This document shows, in pieces, positions 50,716 to 58,523 of a stretch of DNA of 64,000 nucleotides (the first letter of the stretch is position 1; the number at the start of each line of letters is the position of its first letter). The position numbers and the translations under genes are program-made. The DNA is from UBA6623 sp965238125 (GTDB lineage Bacteria > Acidobacteriota > Terriglobia > Bryobacterales > UBA6623): assembly GCA_965238125.1 (NCBI GenBank), contig OZ250179.1, positions 434,001 to 498,000 of the forward strand. The letters run 5' to 3'. The notes below the pieces were generated by a model, which saw nothing but the letters and a program-made list of their open reading frames with translations, searched no databases and was not told the DNA's origin.

Positions 50716-52014
50716 CTACTTCTTCTTTCCCTTTTTCTTGGGGGCCGATCGAGGAGGCTTTCTGAGGACGAGTTCGGCGATGTGTTCGAGCACGGCCCGG
50801 AAATAGGCGCCATTGCGCCGGCTCTCGGGCATTTCCTCGGTCAGCTCGCTGGTTTGTTGGGGAACGTAGGCAAAGGGAAATCGATGGGCTTGTTTCCAGG
50901 GTACGTAGCCCCACCCGGCGCCCTCTTTGAAAAGCGCGTCGGCGCTGGCCTTCTCGCGCGAAAGGTTGGCGGGTGTTGTCTCGCGGCCGTTGTCGTCGCG
51001 GATCATCCACAAGGCGCGTCCGGTGGAACGAAACTGCCGGAGGCGGCTGAGCTTTTCGCCCGGCGTGCGGCCGTCGCCGTGCAGCAGGACCAGATCGCAC
51101 ACCCTGGCCAAAGAGTCGGGGTAGGACATCTTCCCGCTGCTCGACGCCCCGATCGGGAGCGTGTAGTCGGCCTGGTTGAAGCGCTCCCGGACAAGCTCGA
51201 CCAGGCGGTTGATGTTTTCGGGGATGAAGCGGGCGTGGCCCCAACTGCGGCCGCCGAGGTCCCATTCATCAGCGACGTTGATGATGACGTTGCGGAAATT
51301 CTTTTCGATCAGCCAATCGGTGATGTTGCGGGCGGCGGCGGCGATGGCTTCGGGCTCGCTGAAGACCTCATCTTGCGCGGGGTGGAAATAGGTCAGGCAC
51401 ACGACCATCCCTCGCTGGTCGGCGGCGCGCAGCAGACGTTCGAGTCGGGCCATCCAGGCGGGTTTGAGCGAGCCGTCGGGGGCGAAAGCACTGATCAGCG
51501 CCCCGCCGTTCTTCCCGTGTTTGACCGAGTCGTCGCGCGCGATGCCGTTGACCTTTTCGTCGTAGCCGGGATTACCGGACTGGAGACTGACCGTCAAAGC
51601 CAGAACGCCGTGTTGCTTGTAAAAGTCCAGGGCCTCGATGACGCGCGTGGTGTTGCCGTCGGGGTCGAATTGGCGTTCCGTGAGCCATTCGTCATCAAAG
51701 AGGGATTGGCCCAGCCGCAGGGTCATCAGCTTGCCGCGCGCCTGACGGCGGTAGAGGCCGCCGGTATAGGTGAGCTGCCATTTGGTTCCCGCCGACCCGC
51801 GGAGGTAGAAACGCTCCGACTTGTAGCGCGGCCCAAGCATCGCGCCGGTGGCAACCTCGACCGCCGACAGCGGCGCGCTCAGCACGCCGAAGGTCGCGCC
51901 GAATAAGAGACAAAGCGTCGCCCGCGCCGTTGTTGCTCTGCAGTTTCGCCCCACGAAAAGTCCACGCGGTGAAGCCTTGTCAGGCTTCTCCCACAAAGAT
52001 ACCCATTGTTGCAC
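50716..52014 (-). CDS. Exported TIM-barrel-like protein (putative glycoside hydrolase)
   Basis: The 432-residue protein starts at GTG 52014 and has a hydrophobic signal-like segment (ATLCLLFGATFGVLSAPLSA, about 32-51) after a basic stretch. Its body reads like a (beta/alpha)8 cellulase-type fold: LTRQFDPDGNTTRVIEALDF-like helix, RGMVVCLTYFHPAQDEVFSE, FRNVIINVADEWDLGGRSWG (a Glu-containing strand end like the acid/base of clan A) and DLVLLHGDGRTP. No family name or substrate is claimed. It ends in a Lys-rich tail (PKKKGKKK). It stands between the symporter and the SGNH gene, all on the minus strand, so sugar release and uptake may be linked. Confidence 0.6.
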   Translation of the reverse strand: MQQWVSLWEKPDKASPRGLFVGRNCRATTARATLCLLFGATFGVLSAPLSAVEVATGAMLGPRYKSERFYLRGSAGTKWQLTYTGGLYRRQARGKLMTLRLGQSLFDDEWLTERQFDPDGNTTRVIEALDFYKQHGVLALTVSLQSGNPGYDEKVNGIARDDSVKHGKNGGALISAFAPDGSLKPAWMARLERLLRAADQRGMVVCLTYFHPAQDEVFSEPEAIAAAARNITDWLIEKNFRNVIINVADEWDLGGRSWGHARFIPENINRLVELVRERFNQADYTLPIGASSSGKMSYPDSLARVCDLVLLHGDGRTPGEKLSRLRQFRSTGRALWMIRDDNGRETTPANLSREKASADALFKEGAGWGYVPWKQAHRFPFAYVPQQTSELTEEMPESRRNGAYFRAVLEHIAELVLRKPPRSAPKKKGKKK

Positions 52015-52093
52015 AGAGGGAGGTGGAAGCGAATGGGACCAACAAGTTGCGTCTGTCGCTACCCAACATAGGCGGGTTAAGGTTTGCCGTTTG

Positions 52094-53284
52094 CTACTTC
52101 GTTTCGATCAGCGGGCGGGCGTTTTGGTAGATTTTTTCAGCGAGCTTGGCGTTGGTTTCGTCGTAGACGTGGACCATGTCCCAGAAGTAGTCTTTGGCGG
52201 GGGCTAAATAGTCGCGTAGGTTGAGAAATACTCGGCTGGGGTGTTCTTCCTTGAGACCTTCGATTTGACGATCGGCTTCGTGATTGAGTACCGAAATGGC
52301 TTCGATCCATTCGAGCGCCGTCTCTTCGTCGACGCCGAAGTCGCGCGACATCAGCGGCGCGGCGTACTCACGATCGAGGCCGCCGGTCGGTTGAAAAACG
52401 CAGATCGGCTCGAACCCGAATGCGTCGGATAATTCGATTAGCTGTCGCCAATTGCTCAGATAGGCGGCGACGTGTTGGCGGACGAAATCCTTGTTGCCGA
52501 TAACCTCGTCGGTGGAGACGGCGTTGGGCGCTTTGTTGAGGCCGAGCGCAACGGTATTGACGGTCGTTGCGCTTTCCTTGTCACCCCAGCGCGCGCGGAG
52601 GCCCGCGTAGACTCGACTGCGATCGAGCAACACCTCCCAGAGCGGCCGTTGATGCTCCTCGCGGTAGGCGTCCCAGGCTTCGACCATGGTTTGGAAGTTG
52701 TAGGGGAAGTTCGGGCGCGATTCGTAGGTCAGCGGCATCCCGATATCGTTGACGCCATCGTGGAGAATGACGATATCCGGCTCATAGTCGACCACCGTGA
52801 AAACCAAATGCGCGATCGATTGCCTCGAAACCGAGGATTGGATCGCGGCGTTGATGACCTCGATGTCGCGACCCGGATAGCGGGCGCGCAACAGCGTCCG
52901 TAGCGACCCGGGCAAGGTTGTTTCGTAAGTGCTTCCCAACTCCACCGCGGATGAACCGAGGAACGCGATGCGTAGTTGGCTGGCGGGTTTCTGTTTCGGA
53001 AGCGCGTAGCTGGCGGAGGGCACCCGAAACCCGTCTTCGTTGGTGTAGTGGTAGACGCGGCTGGTGTGGCGCGACATCTCGTGGGTGTCGCCGGTCACGT
53101 ACGCCAGGTTCGCGTGGGGACGAAACATGACGTAGGGATGCAGCTTGTTGTGGAAAGGCAGCACCAGTCGGCCGGGGGCTTGGTAGCCGAGGTAGGCTTC
53201 GGCGAGTAGGAAGGCCGCGACCGCCGACAACACAACAACGGTCGGGTAATAGAGCAGTCGCCGAAGGCGGGAGCCGGAGGGCAT
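52094..53284 (-). CDS. Membrane-anchored SGNH/GDSL hydrolase
   Basis: The 396-residue protein has an N-terminal helix (YYPTVVVLSAVAAFLLAEAY) and an SGNH hydrolase domain: nucleophile block FLGSSAVELGSTYE, block II region VINAAIQSSVSRQS, block III HDGVND with Asn, and a C-terminal DMVHVYDETNAKLAEKI with the Asp-x2-His pair. Members remove acyl groups from polysaccharides or lipids. The residue next to the Ser is S in place of D in the classic GDS. Its surface-sugar context suggests glycan deacetylation, which is inference. Confidence 0.8.
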   Translation of the reverse strand: MPSGSRLRRLLYYPTVVVLSAVAAFLLAEAYLGYQAPGRLVLPFHNKLHPYVMFRPHANLAYVTGDTHEMSRHTSRVYHYTNEDGFRVPSASYALPKQKPASQLRIAFLGSSAVELGSTYETTLPGSLRTLLRARYPGRDIEVINAAIQSSVSRQSIAHLVFTVVDYEPDIVILHDGVNDIGMPLTYESRPNFPYNFQTMVEAWDAYREEHQRPLWEVLLDRSRVYAGLRARWGDKESATTVNTVALGLNKAPNAVSTDEVIGNKDFVRQHVAAYLSNWRQLIELSDAFGFEPICVFQPTGGLDREYAAPLMSRDFGVDEETALEWIEAISVLNHEADRQIEGLKEEHPSRVFLNLRDYLAPAKDYFWDMVHVYDETNAKLAEKIYQNARPLIETK

Positions 53285-53288
53285 GGGT

Positions 53289-53350
53289 CAGAGAAGAAAT
53301 AGGGACAAGTGCGCTTCGCGCCGAGCGCAACCCTTGATTCAGTAGAACGT
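53289..53350 (+). repeat. Composite repeat, short form (copy 7), partial
   Basis: GAAATAGGGACAAGTGCGCT and TCGCGCCGAGCGCAACCCTT then GATTCAGTAGAACGTTTTCA align with copy 2 and copy 5. The right end (AGTCCCCATTTTTTCAC) is missing, so it is decayed or truncated. Confidence 0.6.
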
Positions 53351-53632
53351 TTTCAGGTGGCGCCGTCGATAGCTCCCGAGTTTCAGCTCGGTTTAAGCGT
53401 CGGTCGGAGGCCGTGATCCGTCTTAAGCGTTAGGATTCGGAGTGGGAAGCCGATTTCACATCAGGAATCCACTTCCGATCCAGAATCTCTTTGTTTTGTT
53501 TCCGTTAGGCCAATCGCAACCAGCCGATCCGACTCTCACGAAATCACTGGAGCAAGTCTTCCCCGAGCATGAATCGCCGCCGGGACCACTACGACTGTGT
53601 AGCGCGAACGTTGGCCATGAGCCGAGCCGGCG
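53351..53632. other. Gap upstream of the SGNH gene with no recognised gene
   Basis: A short hairpin CCGAG-TTTCAG-CTCGG (53377-53392) is present; otherwise I see no coding frame, promoter pair or repeat copy. Confidence 0.35.
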
Positions 53633-54043
53633 CTACACCCAACCAAGCTGCTGCATTGTGAGCCCCGAGTGCCAAATCTTGGTCATGTGGCTGATCTTGT
53701 CGCCCTCGAAGAACATCACGTACACGTAGTCGGCCTTGGCGCTCTTGCCGGTAGGCGGACACGGCCCCCCTTCGCCGGTATGCGTCGCCGAAAAGACCGC
53801 GTAGGCCGACACATTGTTGCGTTCGGCGTCGACGGCCCACGACTTGAGGTCGTAGCCGGCGTCGGGCATAAAACCAACCAGAGCTTTCATCCAATCGGCA
53901 TACGCCTCAAGAGTTTTAACGTCGGCCAGGGGCTCGGCTTGGGCCGAGAACGACGCTTCCGGCTTGCAGTAGGGCGCGCAAGCCTCCCAGCCCTAGCCGG
54001 CCTCAAAGAAACCTTGGGCTGTTTGTTCCATGGAATGCATCAT
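53633..54043 (-). pseudogene. NTF2-like (SnoaL) protein with an in-frame TAG
   Basis: From ATG 54043 the frame reads MMHSMEQTAQGFFEAG, then TAG, then GWEACAPYCKPEASFSAQAE, VKTLEAYADWMKALVGFMPD, KADYVYVMFFEGDKISHMTK and ends WHSGLTMQQLGWV. Without the stop it would be a complete ~136-residue cyclase/isomerase-type NTF2 fold. Family members usually have ACETGKGWE at that place, so about three codons are lost and a Lys-like codon has become TAG. A short downstream start (Met 53890) gives only 85 residues. Most likely a recent pseudogene. Confidence 0.7.
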
Positions 54044-54235
54044 CGGGTTCCTTCCACCTCAAAGAGAAGACGTGCGTAGATCCGGGTAGGGCGAGATAGT
54101 TTGGCCAATCACGAGCCGTCCCTGACCTCAGGCCAGTGTACCGCGCATAGCTGTCGCGAACAAGCCATGTGTTGAACAAAGACTTTTTTTCGGGCTCAGG
54201 CTGGCGTGTTTCAGAGCCCTAGAGCGTGCCGCCGG

Positions 54236-54427
54236 TCAGCGAGCTTCCGCCTCTCCCGCCAGAACGTAGTCACGGTACAGCCGCTCGCAGTCGGGATTGC
54301 AGAAGATTTGCGCTTCGCCGGCGACTTCGGCTTCCCAGTATTGCTTGGGAATGAGCAGTCCGCAGCAGACGCAGTAGGTCATTGATTGGTCATGCCAGGT
54401 GACGTTTCGGTCTTGCCATTTCCCCAT
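54236..54427 (-). CDS. Small zinc-ribbon protein beside hyuBA
   Basis: The 63-residue protein has two cysteine pairs: CVCCGLLIPKQYWE and FCNPDCERLYRDYVL, a compact zinc site. ATG 54427 has GAGGAA well placed, so the longer frame to 54457 is rejected. It lies 56 bases downstream of hyuB in the same direction, separated by a heptamer array. The HyuA/HyuB-type enzymes related to acetone and acetophenone carboxylases have small zinc-binding subunits, so a subunit role is possible; this is inference. Confidence 0.65.
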   Translation of the reverse strand: MGKWQDRNVTWHDQSMTYCVCCGLLIPKQYWEAEVAGEAQIFCNPDCERLYRDYVLAGEAEAR

Positions 54428-54450
54428 AGGTTTCCTCACGAGTAAGCCTC

Positions 54451-54486
54451 GGCTCACGGCTCACGGTTAACGGCCAAGAGGCTCAC
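54451..54486 (-). repeat. Tandem heptamer array, about five units, containing the hyuB stop
   Basis: GGCTCAC, GGCTCAC, GGTTAAC, GGCCAAG(A), GGCTCAC. Read on the coding strand the first unit is GTGAGCC, whose TGA (54485-54483) is the stop of hyuB. Confidence 0.7.
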
Positions 54487-56216
54487 GGCCCCGCATACCC
54501 ATAAAACTCCCGCGCGGACTCGGCGGAAATCAGCCCCTGCTTCACGTCGTCGTCGACGGCCTCGGCGGGGCGCTCTTCCGGCGGCCCGTAGCCGCCTCCC
54601 CCAGGAGACAGGATCATTACTTCGTCGCCTTCCTTGAGGGCGATGCGCGTGAACTTGGTCGGCGAGACGGTTCCGTAGACCTCGGAAAACGTTCGAAATG
54701 CGCTGTCTCCGTTTTTCTTGACCAGCAGGCCGCCCGAGCTGCCTTGCTTCCCGCCGAAAAGACCCCAGGGGTTGGTCTTGGTGCGGTCGAGCAGGGCACT
54801 GACGGTAATTTCGGGGCCGACGACGCGCAGCACTCGCTTGCCGCCCAATCCTCCGCGGTACTTCCCGGCGCCGCCCGAATCGGGCCTCATGCTGTATTCG
54901 AGCGTCAAAAAGGGGTATTTCGTTTCGAGGACCTCGGCGGGTGTATTGCGGCAGTTGCCGTTGACCGGGCACATCACGGAATTGCCGTCATGGTCGACCG
55001 TGGCGCCCCAGCCACCGCCGTCGAAATGGTAGTTGGTGTAGTATTCGCCGGTTTCCGGGTGAACGCCGCCGAAGAGAAAGTTGCAGGCCGTGCCGGCTTC
55101 GGCGGCGGCGGCTCTCTCCGGGACGGCTTGACTCAAGGCGGCCATCACGACGTTTTGCAAATGCGGGTGGGTTTCCGTATTTCCGCCGACCGAGGGTCCG
55201 GGGTGCTTTACGTTGACGACGGTTCCGGCTTTGGTGATCAGGCGAATCGGGCGGTAACAGCCCGAGTTGACGGGAATATCCTTGCTGGTGACGTGGAGCA
55301 GGGCGCTGTAGGTCGCCGCGGCCGTCACGACGAAGGTTGCGTTGACCGGGCCGAGCGATTGCGGGTCGGAATCGCGCCAGTCGGCGATGATCTCGTCGTC
55401 CTTGACGACCAGCTTGAGGCGCATCCAAACCGGCTGATCGGTGACGCCGTCGTCTTCCATGCAGTCCTCGAAACGATAGACGCCGTTGGGGATTTCTTCG
55501 ATCTCGGCGCGCATCCAGCGTTCCGAGTAATCGAGCAACTGCGTGCCGGCCGCCTCGAAGACTTCGGGGCCGTAGCGGCCGAGCATTTCTAGCATGCGCG
55601 TTTCGGCGATATTGAGCGACCCGATCATCGCGTGCAGATCGCCCCAGCTTGATTTCGGCGTGCGGTGGTTCGTGAGAATAATGCGCCAGACGTCCTTCAC
55701 ATATTCGCCGCGGCGCATGATCTTCACCGGCGGCAAGCGCAGACCTTCTTGATAGACCTCGGTCGCGTCGGCGGCGAACGAGCCGGGCGCCATGCCGCCG
55801 ATTTCGCAGATGTGAGCGATATTGCCGACGAAACAGCACAGTTTCCCTTCAAAAAAAACGGGCCTGAGGACCATGTGCTCGGGGATATGGCATTGCCCGC
55901 GATAGGGGTCGTTGTGAATCACCACGTCGCCCGGTTCAAAGGAATCGAGCCCCAGCTCTTCAATCGTCCATTTCACCGCGTATTGCGCCGAGCCGAGCAT
56001 GGTGGGACAGAACTCGGCTTGGCCGATCATCTCGGCGCGGGTGTTGAAGATGACGCAGGAAAAATCCAGCCCTTCGTTGAAGATGGGTGAGTAGCTCGTG
56101 CGCATCATCGCCGTGCCCATCTCGCGGCAAGCGTTGATGAGGGCGTTATTGATGACACTCAAGGTGACGCTGTCGATTATTTTCACGGGTTCGGCTTTCT
56201 GCTTCCGCGACCACAA
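54483..56216 (-). CDS. hyuB: Hydantoinase B / oxoprolinase-type subunit
   Basis: The 577-residue subunit has the HyuB/oxoprolinase pattern: RTSYSPIFNEGLDFSCVIFN, EPGDVVIHNDPYRGQCHIPE, HHITDYVLKPVF-like segments, GEYYTNYHFDGGGWGATVDH and SPGGGGYGPPEERP near the end. With HyuA it hydrolyses ATP-dependently hydantoins or 5-oxoproline, or carboxylates ketones in related enzymes. ATG 56216 leads MWSRKQKAEP before the conserved VKIIDSVTLSVINNALI; a GTG at that V is possible. It ends in a heptamer and follows hyuA by 53 bases. Confidence 0.88.
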   Translation of the reverse strand: MWSRKQKAEPVKIIDSVTLSVINNALINACREMGTAMMRTSYSPIFNEGLDFSCVIFNTRAEMIGQAEFCPTMLGSAQYAVKWTIEELGLDSFEPGDVVIHNDPYRGQCHIPEHMVLRPVFFEGKLCCFVGNIAHICEIGGMAPGSFAADATEVYQEGLRLPPVKIMRRGEYVKDVWRIILTNHRTPKSSWGDLHAMIGSLNIAETRMLEMLGRYGPEVFEAAGTQLLDYSERWMRAEIEEIPNGVYRFEDCMEDDGVTDQPVWMRLKLVVKDDEIIADWRDSDPQSLGPVNATFVVTAAATYSALLHVTSKDIPVNSGCYRPIRLITKAGTVVNVKHPGPSVGGNTETHPHLQNVVMAALSQAVPERAAAAEAGTACNFLFGGVHPETGEYYTNYHFDGGGWGATVDHDGNSVMCPVNGNCRNTPAEVLETKYPFLTLEYSMRPDSGGAGKYRGGLGGKRVLRVVGPEITVSALLDRTKTNPWGLFGGKQGSSGGLLVKKNGDSAFRTFSEVYGTVSPTKFTRIALKEGDEVMILSPGGGGYGPPEERPAEAVDDDVKQGLISAESAREFYGYAGP

Positions 56217-56237
56217 GGGGCGCCCCTCGAAGTCTTC

Positions 56238-56279
56238 GGTTAACGGTTCACGGTTAACGGCTCACGGCTCACGATTCAC
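56238..56279 (-). repeat. Tandem heptamer array, six units, containing the hyuA stop
   Basis: GGTTAAC, GGTTCAC, GGTTAAC, GGCTCAC, GGCTCAC, GATTCAC. On the hyuA strand this is GTGAATC-GTGAGCC..., and the TGA (56271-56269) is the hyuA stop, so the last HyuA residues are encoded by the array. It fills the 53-bp hyuA-hyuB gap. Confidence 0.75.
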
Positions 56280-58344
56280 CGCCGACGTCCATCGTGATCA
56301 CACCGTACTCATTCACCCGGATGCGGTGCTCGGGGTGTGCCAGGATCATCGAATCCTCTTCCTCGATCAGGGCCGGCCCGGTCGTTTCGAACCCGCCCGG
56401 CAAGTCGTCGCGGCGGTAGACCGGACAGTCGATGAAACCTGTCTCCTTGAAATAGACCGGCCGCGATTCGCGCGGCTCGGCGCGCCCTTCCGCGGTCGGC
56501 GGCTTGAGTTGCGGCTTCGGGATTCGGCCGATTACCTTGACGTTGAATCGGATCAGCTCGATCACTTCGTGGCCGATCGAGTAGCCGTAGAAATGCTCGT
56601 GCACGCGATGAAATTCGTCAAGGGCGCGCTCGAGGCTCGCCTGGTCGAGCGGGCCGTCTTCCACCTTGACGTCATGCTCGTAATTCTGTCCGGCGTAGCG
56701 CATGCTGATCGTTCTCTCGACCTCGGGCTCGCCGGAAAACCCTTCGGTGCGCAGTTCGTCGAGCGCGGTGTCGACCAATCGCGCGAACTCGTCCCGAACG
56801 GCTCGCCAATCGACGTTATCGGAGCGAAAGTATTGGCTCCAGACTTTGTCGACTTGGTAGTCGGCGATTAAGGCGCCGAAGGCCGAGCAGAGCCCGGGAT
56901 AGAGCGGCACTACGATCCGCTTCATGCCGACCCGCTCAACGATGCCGCCAGCATGCATCGGGCCCGCGCCGCCGAAAGCGACCAACGTGAAGTCGCGCGC
57001 GTCGAGCCCGCGGTCGATCGAAACGACCCGGATGGCATTGGCCATGTTCTCGTTGGCCAACTCGATGACGGCTTGGGCGGTTTCGGGCGCGTCCCTGCCA
57101 ACGCGGCCGCCCAAATCAGCGAGCTTCCCTTCCGCCTTTTCGCGGCTGAGCCGCATCTTGCCGGCGAGGAAATAGTCGGCGTTGAGTCGGCCGAGGACAA
57201 GGTTGGCGTCGGTTACGGTGACCTCTTCGCCGCCGCGGTCATAGCAAACCGGCCCCGGGTCCGCTCCGGCGCTTTGCGGCCCCACGCGCAGGAAGCCGCC
57301 TTTGTCGATCCAGGCGATGCTGCCGCCGCCTGCGCCGATCGTCGTCAGGTCTACAAATGGCGCGGCGATCGGAATACCCCATTCGATTTGGTAGTCGGTG
57401 TTGTAGGAGATCGCCCCGTCGCGAACCACGCCGACGTCGCAACTCGTGCCGCCCATATCGAGAGTGACGAGGTCTTTTCGACCTGCCAATTCACCGAAAT
57501 ACCGCCCACCGATGATGCCGCCGCTGAGCCCCGACAAAACGATGTTGACCGGCTCCTCTTCCGCCGTTTCGGGCGCCGCGTGACCGCCGTTCGACTTCAT
57601 CACAGCCCACGGACAGTTCATCTCTAAACGGCCCAGGCATTCGCGAACGCCGCTTACATAACGCTGCAGTACCGGCCTGACGTAAGCGTCGGCGATGGTC
57701 GTGCTGCCGCGTTCGTACTCGCGCCAAATCGGGGCGACACGGTGCGACAGCGAAACGGGGATGTCGGGGAAACGCGCCGCGAGATGCTGCTTAACGCGGT
57801 TTTCGTGCTCGGGGTTGAGGTGCGAAAACAGCAGGCAAACGGCGATGACGGTGTCGCCGGCGCCCGCGCCGTTCATTCGTTCGCCGATCGCTTCGGCGAG
57901 GCTGTCGAGCTTGTCGTCGCTCAACGGAGTCAGGACGCGGCCTTGGTAGTTGACGCGTTCGTCGAGTTCCAGGCAGTCCGCCCGTTCGACCAGCGGTTTC
58001 GGCTTGGTCCACTCAAGCGAATAGTGATACTTGCGATTGATGCGCTGAATGAAGGGGACGTCGCGAAAGCCCTTGGTCGTAACGAACAGCACCCGCGCAC
58101 CGGCGCGCTGAAGCATGGCATTGGTTGCGACCGTCGTTCCCAGAATCAGCGCAGAGAAAGCTTCGGAGGCGAGCTTCGACTCGCCGATCACGCCGGCCAG
58201 CGCTTCTTCGGGGTGAGCGGGCGACGACGGCCACTTCGCGACGACCAACTCGCCGCGCTCTTCGTCGAGCCCAACGAGGTCGGTGAAGGTGCCGCCGGTG
58301 TCAATGCCGCAGCGAACGCGGGTCGGTATGGGGTTATCAGGCAT
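56269..58344 (-). CDS. hyuA: Hydantoinase A / oxoprolinase-type subunit
   Basis: The 691-residue subunit has the ASKHA-type ATPase signature VRCGIDTGGTFTDLVGLDEE, TTVATNAMLQRAGARVLFVT, LVTLDMGGTSCDVGVVRDGA, ALVAFGGAGPMHAGGIVERV and the C-terminal substrate/coupling region ending EEEDSMILAHPEHRIRVNEY. ATG 58344 gives MPDNPIPTRVRCGID; the frame to 58356 adds MFPF. It heads a hyuA-hyuB-zinc ribbon operon; a -10-like box is upstream. Confidence 0.9.
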   Translation of the reverse strand: MPDNPIPTRVRCGIDTGGTFTDLVGLDEERGELVVAKWPSSPAHPEEALAGVIGESKLASEAFSALILGTTVATNAMLQRAGARVLFVTTKGFRDVPFIQRINRKYHYSLEWTKPKPLVERADCLELDERVNYQGRVLTPLSDDKLDSLAEAIGERMNGAGAGDTVIAVCLLFSHLNPEHENRVKQHLAARFPDIPVSLSHRVAPIWREYERGSTTIADAYVRPVLQRYVSGVRECLGRLEMNCPWAVMKSNGGHAAPETAEEEPVNIVLSGLSGGIIGGRYFGELAGRKDLVTLDMGGTSCDVGVVRDGAISYNTDYQIEWGIPIAAPFVDLTTIGAGGGSIAWIDKGGFLRVGPQSAGADPGPVCYDRGGEEVTVTDANLVLGRLNADYFLAGKMRLSREKAEGKLADLGGRVGRDAPETAQAVIELANENMANAIRVVSIDRGLDARDFTLVAFGGAGPMHAGGIVERVGMKRIVVPLYPGLCSAFGALIADYQVDKVWSQYFRSDNVDWRAVRDEFARLVDTALDELRTEGFSGEPEVERTISMRYAGQNYEHDVKVEDGPLDQASLERALDEFHRVHEHFYGYSIGHEVIELIRFNVKVIGRIPKPQLKPPTAEGRAEPRESRPVYFKETGFIDCPVYRRDDLPGGFETTGPALIEEEDSMILAHPEHRIRVNEYGVITMDVGGES

Positions 58345-58393
58345 GAAAGGGAACAACCGCGAGGATGGAATTCATCCGCCGCGAGGATACAAC

Positions 58394-58399
58394 ATTATA
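58394..58399 (-). promoter_or_regulatory. Candidate -10 box for hyuA
   Basis: TATAAT on the minus strand lies 49 bases before the hyuA ATG; no convincing -35 is visible. Confidence 0.3.
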
Positions 58400-58523
58400 C
58401 GGTTAGAGGGGATTCCGGCGAGCTGTCGTCGCTTTCGGCCCGGCGTGAATTTGTTGGACGGCGTTTTTACGACGTGGCCGCAGTCGGCAGAAAAGGTAGG
58501 GCGGTGGTTCCGGGGGCGGGGCG

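Noticed and set aside
20159..54000. TAG recoding (amber readthrough) in the Gfo remnant and NTF2-like gene
   Set aside because: rplS and the NTF2-like frame itself end in TAG, and the Gfo gene has further lesions; pseudogene decay explains both.
54451..56279. Heptamer arrays as a CRISPR array
   Set aside because: Units are 7 bp without spacers and there is no cas gene; they are simple tandem repeats.
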